DNA from: Streptosporangium amethystogenes
GTDB taxonomy: Bacteria > Actinomycetota > Actinomycetes > Streptosporangiales > Streptosporangiaceae
Direction: 5' to 3'
NCBI RefSeq assembly: GCF_000721075.1
Contig: NZ_JOEQ01000003.1
Location: 186,001 to 250,000, forward strand
DNA length: 64,000 nt
This document shows, in pieces, positions 11,777-19,667 of the stretch (its first letter is position 1; each line of letters begins with the position of its first letter). The translations under genes and the position numbers were made by a program. The notes under the pieces are model-generated. The model saw nothing but the letters and a program-made list of their open reading frames with translations. It was not told the DNA's origin and made no database searches.

Positions 11777-12631
11777 TCAGCGAAGGGTGAGCGTGACATT
11801 GTCGATCAGCCGGGTGGACCCCACCCGCGCGGCCACCGCGAGGACCGCCTCACCCGCGTGGCCGTCGCCGACCTCGGTGAAGGTCGCAGGGTCGACCAGG
11901 ACCAGATAGTCGACGGCCAGCGACGGCTCGGCCGCCAGAACGGCGAGCGCGGTCCGGCGGATCTCCACCGGCGTGCGCTGCCCGGCTCCCGCGTTCAACG
12001 CGCGGGACAGGGCCAGACCGGCCACCCGGTCCTCCGGCGACAGATAGCGGTTGCGGCTGGACAGCGCCAGCCCGTCCGGCTCGCGGACCGTGGGCGCCCC
12101 GACGACGGAGACCGGCAGATTCAAATCGGCGACCATCCGGCGGATCATCGCGAGCTGCTGGGCGTCCTTCTGCCCGAACACCGCCACATCCGGCTGGACC
12201 AGGTTGAACAGCTTCAGCACCACGGTCAGCATGCCGTCGAGGTGCCCCGGCCGGAACTCTCCCTCGACGATCGAGCCCATCTTCCCCGCGGAGACGCTGA
12301 CCTGCCTGTCCGGCAGGTACATGTCCTCGACCGACGGGGCGAACACCACGTCCACCCCCTCGGCCGCGCAGACCTCCAGATCGGCATCGAACGTACGGGG
12401 ATAGCGGGAAAAATCCTCGTTCGGGCCGAACTGGAGCGGGTTCACGAAGATGCTCACCGCCACGTGGGCCGCCCTCTGCCGGGCCAGCCGGACGAGCGAG
12501 CGGTGTCCCTCGTGCAGCGCGCCCATGGTCGGCACGAGTGCCAGCGCGCCGCCGCCCCCTGAGGCGCCCGCGCCGATTCCCAGGGCCTCTCGGGCCTTGA
12601 GCAGCCCTGCGCGGTCGTCCGCCACGATCAA
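11777..12631 (-). CDS. panC: Pantothenate synthetase
   Basis: Joins pantoate and beta-alanine using ATP to make pantothenate. It belongs to the nucleotidyltransferase superfamily: the HIGH-like motif is in PTMGALHEGH (about residues 33-42), followed by IFVNPLQFGPNEDFSRYPR, a FGQKDAQQLA segment and SSRNRYLS near 195. Length (284 aa) is normal. The start is TTG at 12631, chosen because GGGAGG lies 5 bases upstream. panD, often next to panC, is not seen here. The 250 bases between this gene and nadB-nadC hold no recognisable gene. Confidence 0.95.
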   Translation of the reverse strand: MIVADDRAGLLKAREALGIGAGASGGGGALALVPTMGALHEGHRSLVRLARQRAAHVAVSIFVNPLQFGPNEDFSRYPRTFDADLEVCAAEGVDVVFAPSVEDMYLPDRQVSVSAGKMGSIVEGEFRPGHLDGMLTVVLKLFNLVQPDVAVFGQKDAQQLAMIRRMVADLNLPVSVVGAPTVREPDGLALSSRNRYLSPEDRVAGLALSRALNAGAGQRTPVEIRRTALAVLAAEPSLAVDYLVLVDPATFTEVGDGHAGEAVLAVAARVGSTRLIDNVTLTLR

Positions 12632-12762
12632 TGGAACCTCCCGGGGGTGCTCCGGCCTGCCGGCCGGAGAGGGGCGACGTTCAGCGAAATTCCTGGAGAG
12701 TGGAGACCCCCGACCTCAAGCGTACGGAAGGAGAGAACGGCACCGACCGGCTCCCCCGGATC

Positions 12763-13653
12763 TCAGGTCCACACGTTGCCCCCCAGGGCGTCCAGGAGGC
12801 GTTCGGCGGCCTCGGGCTTGAGCAACCCGGCCGCCAGCGCCCGGTCGGCCGTGAGCCTGGCGAGCGCCACGTAGGCGTCCGCGGCCTCCGGGGCCGCGAG
12901 GATCAGCGCGTCCACATGCCTGCGGACAGTACCCGCGTCACCGCGCACCACCGGGCCGGTCAGCCCTGAGATGCCGAGTCTCAGCACGTTCTCCAGCGCC
13001 GCGCCGAGCAGCGGACCGAGCATCCGTCCCGGCTGCTCCACGCCGATCTTCTCCAGCAGCTCGGAGGACTCCGCGATGAGCGTCACCATGTGGTTGGCCG
13101 CTCCCGCGAGGGCCGCGTGGTAGAGCGGCCTGTCCTCGTCGGCGATCCAGACCGGCTCGCCCTCCATCTCGATGACGAGGGCCTCGGCCACCGGGCGGAG
13201 CCCTTCGGGCGCGGTCACCCCGTAGGAGATGCCGGTGAGGCGGCGCAGGTCGTCGTCACGGCCGGTGAAGGTCATCACGGGATGCAGCGCCAGCGGCAGC
13301 GCTCCGGCCTTGATCGCCGGATTGAGCACGGCCAGGCCGTACGCGCCGCTGGTGTGCGCCACCAGCTTGCCCCGCAGGTTCGCACCGGTCTCCACCAGGC
13401 CGGAGACCAGCTCGGGCAGCGCGTCGTCGGGAACCGTCAGCAGGACGAGGTCCGCTCCGGCCACCACGTCCTCGGGCCGTACCGGGACGAGCCCGAGGCG
13501 CTCGACCGCACGTTCCCTGGAGTCGTCGGAGACACCGCTCGTCGCGACGATCCGGTGTCCCGCCCTGACGAGCGCCGCACCGAGCGCCGAACCGACCTTG
13601 CCCGCTCCAACCACTCCGACGGCCAGCCGTGCCGGGCGATCGACTGCGTCCAT
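12763..13653 (-). CDS. Rossmann-fold DUF2520 reductase, candidate ketopantoate reductase (PanG type)
   Basis: The N-terminal NAD(P)-binding Rossmann domain starts with GVVGAGKVGSALGAAL (about residues 11-26). The helical DUF2520 domain (about 150-290) contains ALAGAANHMVTLIAES. DUF2520 proteins have been described as an alternative ketopantoate reductase called PanG in some bacteria. Placement directly upstream of panC supports that role here, since no PanE or PanB lies in the window. The specific assignment is inference. The ATG at 13653 has GAAGGA upstream; an earlier in-frame start at 13674 is less well placed. It ends about 130 bases before panC. Confidence 0.75.
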   Translation of the reverse strand: MDAVDRPARLAVGVVGAGKVGSALGAALVRAGHRIVATSGVSDDSRERAVERLGLVPVRPEDVVAGADLVLLTVPDDALPELVSGLVETGANLRGKLVAHTSGAYGLAVLNPAIKAGALPLALHPVMTFTGRDDDLRRLTGISYGVTAPEGLRPVAEALVIEMEGEPVWIADEDRPLYHAALAGAANHMVTLIAESSELLEKIGVEQPGRMLGPLLGAALENVLRLGISGLTGPVVRGDAGTVRRHVDALILAAPEAADAYVALARLTADRALAAGLLKPEAAERLLDALGGNVWT

Positions 13654-13674
13654 GACGTCACGTCCTTCGACCAT

Positions 13675-13992
13675 GTAGGGCTTCGTGCCTGATTAACCAG
13701 CGTAACGGGCCGCGCCGCCGCAACCGCGGCAAGACGCGTGTTCCGTCGCGACGGCCCCGGTCTCACCCTGGGAGCCCGGAACCGGGAGTGTATGAGACTC
13801 GCCGGGGAGTCCGGCCCACCCGGTGATCAAGGTGACAGCGCGTCAACCTCCCGCCAAGGTCCCCGAACCGGGCGACACACACCGTACGGGGCCCACCCAG
13901 AGCCGGAAAACCCGGCCCACACGGCGATCCCGGTGGCGACGCGCCGACCTGGCATCAACAACGATCATGCGAGCCGGTGACAGAATGCAGTC
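13675..13992. promoter_or_regulatory. Divergent intergenic region
   Basis: About 320 bases between the DUF2520 gene (leftward) and the MidA-type methyltransferase (rightward). I see no convincing gene. It must hold both promoters, but no element close to a standard -10/-35 pair stands out. Confidence 0.3.
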
Positions 13993-15027
13993 ATGTACCC
14001 AGTCGAAGCGTCAGCGCGAGTTGATCTCGTTCCTCCGCCTCGGCGGGTAGCGTCTGAGAGTGTGTGGCTCACCTGGCGCGCCGCGATGGAGCACGCGCTC
14101 TACGGCGAGAGCGGTTTCTACCTCCGCGAACGACCCTCCAGTCACTTCCGGACCTCGGTCGGCGCCTCCCCCGTCTTCGCCGAGGCCGTACTGCGCGAGC
14201 TGATCTCGGTTGACGAGGCGCTCGGCGGCCCCGAGGTGCTCGACCTGGTCGACATCGGCGCCGGTGAGGGCCTGCTGGCGACCGGGGTGCTCGCCGCCGC
14301 ACCACCCGCGCTGCGGTCGAGGCTCCGAGTGACCGCGGTGGATCTGGCGGCCAGGCCGCCGGCGCTGTCCGAGGAGATCGTCTGGGTAAGGGCCGCGCCG
14401 GACGGGATCTGCGGCCTGGTGATCGCCAACGAGTGGCTGGACAACATTCCCGTCGACATCGTGGAGCAGACCGCCGACGGACCCCGGCTGGTCCTGGTCA
14501 ACGTCACCGACGGTGAGGAGCGGCTCGGTGGCAGGCCGGCCGAGGCCGATCTCGCGTGGCTGGCCCGCTGGTGGCCGATGCGCGCCACCGGTGAGCGGGC
14601 CGAGATCGGCAGGCCACGCGACCGGGCCTGGGCCTCGGTGATCGTACGGTTGGCACGCGGCCGGGCGATCGCGATCGACTACGCCCACTCCCTGGCCGAC
14701 CGGCCGCCGTACGGCACGCTGGCCGGATACCGCGACGGGGCGATGGTCGCGCCGGTGCCCGACGGCTCGTGCGACATCACCGCCCACGTGGCGCTCGACG
14801 CCTGCGCGGCCGCCGGCGAGAGCGCCGGGGCCGTCACAACGGCGCTGACCACGCAGCGGGAGGCGCTGCGCGCCCTCGGCGTCACCGGGAACCGCCCGCC
14901 GGTCGAGCAGGCCAGGATCGACCCGCGCGGCTACCTGCACGCCCTCGCGCGGGCCTCCGAGGAGGCGGAGCTGATCGCCTCCGGCGGCCTCGGCGGCTTC
15001 GGCTGGCTCTCCCAGACCCGCCTCTGA
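13993..15027 (+). CDS. SAM-dependent methyltransferase, MidA/NDUFAF7 family
   Basis: A 344-residue protein of the family that includes NDUFAF7, the enzyme that methylates an arginine of the 49-kDa (NuoD-type) complex I subunit. SAM-binding motif I is in LVDIGAGEGLLATGV (about residues 88-102). The family's conserved IANEWLDNIPVDIVE (about 142-156) and AIDYAH segments (about 230) are clear, and FYLRERPSSHF near residue 40 matches the family N-terminus. The gene is 6 kb from an orphan NuoD-like gene on the same strand, so NuoD is a natural candidate substrate; that is inference. No clear ribosome-binding site precedes the ATG. Confidence 0.85.
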   Translation: MYPVEASARVDLVPPPRRVASESVWLTWRAAMEHALYGESGFYLRERPSSHFRTSVGASPVFAEAVLRELISVDEALGGPEVLDLVDIGAGEGLLATGVLAAAPPALRSRLRVTAVDLAARPPALSEEIVWVRAAPDGICGLVIANEWLDNIPVDIVEQTADGPRLVLVNVTDGEERLGGRPAEADLAWLARWWPMRATGERAEIGRPRDRAWASVIVRLARGRAIAIDYAHSLADRPPYGTLAGYRDGAMVAPVPDGSCDITAHVALDACAAAGESAGAVTTALTTQREALRALGVTGNRPPVEQARIDPRGYLHALARASEEAELIASGGLGGFGWLSQTRL

Positions 15028-15070
15028 GGGGGCCGAACAAAGATTCTTTTCGCCTCGTAGGGTCGGTGCC

Positions 15071-15829
15071 ATGAGCACTCCCCCGACACACGCCGTTCCC
15101 GCCGGACACACGGCCTCTCTCCAACTGGCCGTCCAGAACTCCGCCGCCTTCTGGGCGGCTCTCGCCCGGACCCGGGGAAACGAGCCGATCCGCCGCCCCG
15201 GCTTCCTCGGCTCGGACGGACGCGAGCGCGGCGGGCTGCGGATCCTGCTGCTCTCCCCGGACCCCGGTCCGGACGATCTCGCCGAACTGACGGACCTGGC
15301 CCGGCGCCGGCTTTCCGGCGGGGTCATCGTCGAGGACCCGTTCGGCTCGGTCGACATGAGCGCTCTGGGCCTGGCCCCGGAGCGGCTCCCCATCATGATC
15401 CGTCACCCCGGCCCGCTCCCCGCACCACCGGCCGTGGAGATCATCCACGTGGAGACGGTGGCACGGCTGCGGGCCGCGGAGAACATCGTGGTCCACGGAT
15501 TCCCGCTGACCAACTTCCAGCCCTACCGCCCGGGTGACGCCTTCCCCGAGGACCTGCTGGGCCACCCCGGCGTCGATCTGTTCCTCGCCGTGCGGGACGG
15601 GGTGCCCGCCGGGGCCTGCATGACCGTCGTCGACGGTACGGTCGGCGGGACCTACTGGGTGACCACCCTGCCCGACCACCGCTCCCACGGAGTCGGACGG
15701 GCGCTCATGCACACGGTCCTGGCACACCTGGGAGACCTCCCCGCCACCCTGACCGCGGCCAAGGCCGGCAAGCCGCTCTACGATTCCCTCGGCTTCGACA
15801 CCATCACCGATGCGACCTGGTGGATGTGA
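15071..15829 (+). CDS. GNAT family N-acetyltransferase
   Basis: The C-terminal third holds the GNAT core: LFLAVRDGVPAGACM, then the acetyl-CoA loop SHGVGRALMHTVL and LYDSLGFDT near the end. The first 150 residues do not match a second GNAT domain well; they contain ISALGL-like and IIHVETVARLRAAE segments and may shape the substrate site. It starts 44 bases after the methyltransferase stop and may share its transcript. Substrate unknown. Confidence 0.8.
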   Translation: MSTPPTHAVPAGHTASLQLAVQNSAAFWAALARTRGNEPIRRPGFLGSDGRERGGLRILLLSPDPGPDDLAELTDLARRRLSGGVIVEDPFGSVDMSALGLAPERLPIMIRHPGPLPAPPAVEIIHVETVARLRAAENIVVHGFPLTNFQPYRPGDAFPEDLLGHPGVDLFLAVRDGVPAGACMTVVDGTVGGTYWVTTLPDHRSHGVGRALMHTVLAHLGDLPATLTAAKAGKPLYDSLGFDTITDATWWM

Positions 15830-15879
15830 GTGAACGCGTGAGCGTGGACGACCGGCCCGTACCAGGCCGCGCACCCTAC

Positions 15880-15924
15880 CGGTCAAAAGTACGACCGAGA
15901 CGGTGCGAACCCTGCTTTTGACCG
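15880..15924. repeat. Inverted repeat between two genes
   Basis: Perfect 10-base arms, CGGTCAAAAG at 15880-15889 and CTTTTGACCG at 15915-15924, separated by 25 bases. It lies between the GNAT stop and the DUF418 start. It may be a weak terminator or a binding site for a dimeric regulator of the DUF418 gene; the sequence does not decide. Confidence 0.4.
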
Positions 15925-15960
15925 ATGCCGGGTACCGAACCGGGTCCGCAGGATGCCTCC

Positions 15961-17016
15961 ATGCCAAACGACGACTCCTCTCCGGCGCCGAAGGTCGCGG
16001 ACCTGACCAGGCGTTACGACAGCGGGCCTGGCCGGCCGCGCATCTCCGCGCTCGACGTACTGCGCGGGTTCGCACTGTGCGGGATCCTGCTGGTCAACAT
16101 CAAGCCGATAGCCAACGTCGACGTCGGCCATGTCGTCGTGGATTCGCCGGCGGACCCGGAGGGCGCCTGGCTGGGGCTGCTCGCCGATCAGCGCTTCTTC
16201 CCGATCTTCTCCCTGCTGTTCGGCGTCGGCTTCTCACTGCTGCTGAACTCCGCCGCGGACCGCGTCGCCGGCCCACGGCTGCTCCTGCTCCGCCGGCTCC
16301 TGGTGCTGCTCGGGGTGGGCCTGGCACACATGTTCCTGCTGTGGCGGGGCGACATCCTCACCATCTACGCCGTCGTCGGCCTGCTGGTGCTGCTGCCCTC
16401 GACCTGGCTGCCCCGGTGGGCCGTGGCCGGCCTCGCCCCCGTGCTCCTCGCGGCACCGTTGATCGCCGGCCAGAACGGGATCGTGCTGGTCCCCGGGCTG
16501 TTCCTGCTGGGCTCGGCCCTGGTCAGGTACGGGGTGATCGACCGGATGGAGCAGTCCACCCGGGTACCGGCCGCGCTGGGCCTGGTCTTCGCGGCGGGGG
16601 CGGTGCCCGCCCTGCGGTGGCAGATCGGGACGGCCGGCGACGCGAACGACCCGAGTTTCGGCCTCTCGATGGCCGTGACCGGGCTGCTGCTCGCCGGAAC
16701 GTACGTGTGCGCGCTGCTGGTCCTGCTCAGGACTCCGCTCCGACCGGCGCTGCGGGCCGTCTTCGCGCCGCTGGGCCGGATGGCGCTGACCAACTACCTG
16801 ACCGCCACGATCCTGGTGCTGGCGGTCGGTCGTGTCCTTGGCGGCTCACCGGAGAGCTGGTCCCTGGCGACCGTGTTCCTGATCGCCGGCGCCATCCTCT
16901 CCGCCCAGTGGCTCCTCTCCACCCTCTGGCTGCGCCGATACCGCTATGGCCCCCTCGAATGGCTCTGGCGCTGGGCCACCTGGGCCCAGCGCCCGCCCTT
17001 GCGCCGCGCCCTCTGA
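15961..17016 (+). CDS. DUF418 (YeiB-like) multi-pass membrane protein
   Basis: Integral membrane protein with about eight to ten hydrophobic segments. The N-terminal [20 protein letters not shown] is the hallmark of YeiB/DUF418 proteins, which relate to the membrane acyltransferase superfamily of heparan-glucosaminide acetyltransferase. [19 protein letters not shown] and the C-terminal [13 protein letters not shown] are the other conserved blocks. Function is not established for the family. The ATG at 15961 has AGGA 8 bases upstream and is chosen over one at 15925, which has none. Confidence 0.85.
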   Translation: MPNDDSSPAPKVADLTRRYDSGPGRPRISALDVLRGFALCGILLVNIKPIANVDVGHVVVDSPADPEGAWLGLLADQRFFPIFSLLFGVGFSLLLNSAADRVAGPRLLLLRRLLVLLGVGLAHMFLLWRGDILTIYAVVGLLVLLPSTWLPRWAVAGLAPVLLAAPLIAGQNGIVLVPGLFLLGSALVRYGVIDRMEQSTRVPAALGLVFAAGAVPALRWQIGTAGDANDPSFGLSMAVTGLLLAGTYVCALLVLLRTPLRPALRAVFAPLGRMALTNYLTATILVLAVGRVLGGSPESWSLATVFLIAGAILSAQWLLSTLWLRRYRYGPLEWLWRWATWAQRPPLRRAL

Positions 17017-17056
17017 ACAGCACCGCGCCCTATGACAGCACCGCGCACGAGCCGGG

Positions 17057-18256
17057 TCAGACCCGTACGTCGAGCGCGGTGAGGCCGCGGATGACGTAGC
17101 CGGGACCCCAGCTGGGCTCGGTGGCGAGTTCCAGCTTCGGTGCCTTACGGAGCAGGGCGCCGAAGGACTCGATCAGTTCGATCCTGGCCAGGGGGGCGCC
17201 CAGGCAGAAGTGGATGCCCGCGCCGAAGGAGATGTGCGGGTTGTCCACCCGGCCGACGTCGAAGCGGTCGGGGTCGGCGAAGACCTCGGGGTCCCGGTTG
17301 GCCGAGCCGAACAGCAGCGCCACCTCGGTGCCGCGCGGGATGTCCACCCCGCCGACGGTGATGTCCTCCAGGATCCAGCGCTCGAACATCTGCAGCGGGG
17401 TGTCCCAGCGCATCATCTCCTCGATCGCGGTGGGCAGCAGGCCGTGATCGGCGCGGAGCCGCTCCAGCTCGCCCGGGTTGCGGAAGAGCGACCACCAGCC
17501 ATTGCCCGTGACGTTGACGGTGGCCTCGTGCCCGGCGTTGAGCAGCAGCACGCAGGTGCCGACCAGCTCCTCCTCGGTGAGCCTGTCGCCCTCCTCGGCC
17601 ACCAGGGCGAGCGCGCTGATCAGGTCGTCGCCGGGGTTCGCCCGGCGGGCGCGGGCCAGCTCGACGAGGTAGGCGGAGAACTCCTCGGCCGCGCGTACCG
17701 CGGTGTGCTGGGCCTCGACGGAGGGGTTCAGCTCGTACATCCCGCAGATGTCGGCGGACCAGGGGCGGAGCAGGTGCCGGTCGGCCTCGGGCACGCCGAG
17801 CATCTCCGCGATCACGGTCACCGGGAGCGGCTCGGCGACCTCGGAGATCAGGTCTCCGCCGCCGCACTCGACGAAGCGGTCCACCAGTCCCCCGGCGATC
17901 TCGGCGACCTTGGGGCGGAGCGCCTCGACCATGCGCGGGGTGAACGCCTTGGAGACCAGGCGCCGGAGCCGGGTATGCACCGGCGGCTCGACGTCGAGCA
18001 TCCCGGCCCTGACCACCCGCCAGAACGGGTCCTGGAACTCGGGGTCGTCGGGCCTGCCGAACTCGGCGTGGGTCGCCATGTGCAGGTAGGAGCGGCCGAG
18101 TCGACGGTCGCGCAGCAGCGCGTTGACGTCGGCGTGCCGGGCGACCAGCCACTGGCCGGTCGGTTCAAAGAAGCTGACCGGCCGCTGCCGCCTCAGCTCG
18201 TCGTAGACGTCGTACGGATGGGCGACGAATTCCGGATTCCAGGGATCAAAGCGCAC
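17057..18256 (-). CDS. Cytochrome P450
   Basis: A soluble bacterial P450 of about 399 residues. The heme-binding loop is FGAGIHFCLGAPLARIE near the C-terminus, the ExxR is in AIEEMMRWD, and the PHTRLRR/SKAFTPR region is typical. The I-helix reads NAGHEATVN, where related enzymes have AGHETTVN: the position of the conserved oxygen-activating threonine is alanine. P450eryF is a known enzyme with alanine there that relies on the substrate for proton delivery. The GTG start at 18256 lacks a ribosome-binding site but has TACGAT 6 bases before it, consistent with a leaderless message. No ferredoxin gene is adjacent. Substrate unknown. Confidence 0.9.
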   Translation of the reverse strand: MRFDPWNPEFVAHPYDVYDELRRQRPVSFFEPTGQWLVARHADVNALLRDRRLGRSYLHMATHAEFGRPDDPEFQDPFWRVVRAGMLDVEPPVHTRLRRLVSKAFTPRMVEALRPKVAEIAGGLVDRFVECGGGDLISEVAEPLPVTVIAEMLGVPEADRHLLRPWSADICGMYELNPSVEAQHTAVRAAEEFSAYLVELARARRANPGDDLISALALVAEEGDRLTEEELVGTCVLLLNAGHEATVNVTGNGWWSLFRNPGELERLRADHGLLPTAIEEMMRWDTPLQMFERWILEDITVGGVDIPRGTEVALLFGSANRDPEVFADPDRFDVGRVDNPHISFGAGIHFCLGAPLARIELIESFGALLRKAPKLELATEPSWGPGYVIRGLTALDVRV

Positions 18257-18420
18257 ATGGACATCGTAATGTCGCCCATGCGTCAATTGCCTGGTCCGCC
18301 CCTTGGAGCTGGGCAGACGGATGCCCGGATGAGAACACCATCGCACGGGGCCGGGTCCTTCGCCCCCCGGGCCGCCGCGCTACCGGATCGCGGGCCAGTG
18401 CTCACGCCTTCAGACCGGAA

Positions 18421-18552
18421 ACGCCTGTGGAGGCCAGGTGGGACCACCGCTTTCGGTGGCACAGGCCGACGAGGCAGGAAGCCACCCAAGTGCCGCATGA
18501 GCATGTGCGGCACAGGCGGAATCCCCGGGCCTCAGCCCGAGGAGCACGTCAG
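18421..18552 (+). mobile_element. IS200/IS605-family right-end (omega-RNA) remnant without tnpB
   Basis: The strand-specific sequence resembles the 3' ends of actinobacterial tnpB elements: a translated tail KRLWRPGGTT and GRKPPKCRMSM, the GAGGCAGGAAGCC block, and a terminal GGAATCCCCGGGCCTCAG / CCCGAGGAGCACGTCA hairpin. In such elements this segment is both the transposition right end and the 3' part of the guide RNA used by TnpB. No tnpB body is present upstream; the P450 gene is there instead. The last bases overlap the 3' end of the TerC gene on the other strand. Recognition is from memory of the family. Confidence 0.55.
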
Positions 18553-19292
18553 ACCTCGGTCGGGCTGTCCGACTTCTCGGACTGGGACGTCTTGGTGCGC
18601 AGCCGGATGTTCAGCAGTTCCACGATGAGCGAGAAGGCCATCGCGAAGTAGATGTAGCCCTTGGAGATGTGCTGCCCGAGACCCTCGGCGATCAGCACGA
18701 CGCCGATCAGCACCAGGAACGACAGGGCGAGCATCTTGATGCTCGGGTGCTTGTCCACGAAGCGGCTGATCGGGCCCGAGGCGAAGAGCATCACCAGGAC
18801 CGAGACGATCACGGCCGCGATCATGACGCCGAGCTGGTCGACCATGCCGACCGCGGTGATGACCGAGTCGAGGGAGAAGATGATGTCCAGCAGCATGATC
18901 TGGACGATCACCGAGCCGAAGGAGGCCGCGACCTTGGTGCTGCCGTGCCCGGCCTTGCCCTCGATGCTGTCGTGCATCTCGATGACGCTCTTACCCAGCA
19001 GGAAGAGACCGCCGGCGAGCAGGATGAGGTCCCGCCCCGAGATCGACTGACCGAGGACCTCGAAGAGCGGCGAGGTGAGTTTCACCACCCACGCCAGTGC
19101 CAGCAGCAGCGCCAACCGGCTGACAAGGGCCGCGAGGAGGCCAAGTTTGCGAGCCTTGTCGCGCTGCTCGGGCGGGAGCTTTCCGGCCAGGATCGAGATG
19201 AAGATGATGTTGTCGATGCCGAGCACGATCTCCAGCCCGACAAGGGTGACGAACCCTATCCAGATCTCCGGGTTGGTCACCCAATCCAGCAT
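18549..19292 (-). CDS. TerC family integral membrane protein
   Basis: A 247-residue membrane protein with about seven hydrophobic segments and the two acidic signatures of the TerC family, EIVLGIDNIIFI (about residues 20-31) and DIIFSLDSVITA (about 135-146). TerC-type proteins are linked to tellurite resistance and, in several bacteria, to manganese export and metal loading of exported proteins. The ATG at 19292 has GGAGG 7 bases upstream; the TTG at 19304 overlaps that site. The upstream region shows no yybP-ykoY manganese riboswitch. The tail is polar and Ser/Lys-rich. Confidence 0.88.
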   Translation of the reverse strand: MLDWVTNPEIWIGFVTLVGLEIVLGIDNIIFISILAGKLPPEQRDKARKLGLLAALVSRLALLLALAWVVKLTSPLFEVLGQSISGRDLILLAGGLFLLGKSVIEMHDSIEGKAGHGSTKVAASFGSVIVQIMLLDIIFSLDSVITAVGMVDQLGVMIAAVIVSVLVMLFASGPISRFVDKHPSIKMLALSFLVLIGVVLIAEGLGQHISKGYIYFAMAFSLIVELLNIRLRTKTSQSEKSDSPTEV

Positions 19293-19459
19293 TCGTGCCT
19301 CCAACTGGTTCTACTTGATCACCACCGGCACGACGAGACCCGTCGTTCGGCATTGTTCAGCCACTACCAGGACAAACACCACCAGCCGCCCGGCTTCACC
19401 CTGCCCACTGCCCAGACGAACGGGACTCCTCATGAGTTCCCGAACATGCGAGACAGCAC

Positions 19460-19490
19460 TTGCGAATTCCCGCCAGACGTCGGTTATAGT
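19460..19490 (+). promoter_or_regulatory. Probable sigma-70-type promoter of the SAM-IV leader
   Basis: TTGCGA at 19460-19465 and TATAGT at 19485-19490 are separated by 19 bases. The -10 box lies about 9 bases before the start of the riboswitch fold, which fits a transcription start near 19497. Spacing is one or two bases longer than ideal. Confidence 0.5.
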
Positions 19491-19498
19491 TCCCCCGT

Positions 19499-19612
19499 AG
19501 GTCATGAGTGCCAGTGACAAGCCCCGGCTCGCTGGCCGGCAACCCTCGCGTCCGCGGCGGGGTGCCCCGGGTGAGGACCTGGTCCGGCACGAGGTGTGCC
19601 GGGCAAGCGCGG
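19499..19612 (+). ncRNA. SAM-IV riboswitch
   Basis: S-adenosylmethionine-sensing leader. Conserved blocks in order: GGTCATGAGTGCCAG, AAGCCCCGGCTCGCTGG, CCGGCAACCCTC, GGCGGGGTGCCCCGGGTGA and the closing AGGACCTGGTC. The SAM-IV class is found mainly in actinobacteria before sulfur and methionine genes. It precedes the class V aminotransferase by about 55 bases, so that gene is predicted to be repressed when SAM is abundant. Confidence 0.88.
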
Positions 19613-19667
19613 GCTCCAGGCACCTGTGCCATGGGTTGGGGTCCGATGACCTCGAAGGAGCCCTGGC

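Noticed and set aside
14011..15396. Minus-strand frame across the MidA-type methyltransferase gene
   Set aside because: Antisense shadow without motifs; the plus-strand gene has SAM-binding motifs.
17057..18256. P450 as part of a biosynthetic gene cluster
   Set aside because: No polyketide, peptide-synthetase, terpene or glycosyltransferase genes lie nearby; the gene stands alone.
19293..19498. yybP-ykoY manganese riboswitch upstream of the TerC gene
   Set aside because: TerC genes often have one, but none of its conserved blocks is present on the minus strand here.
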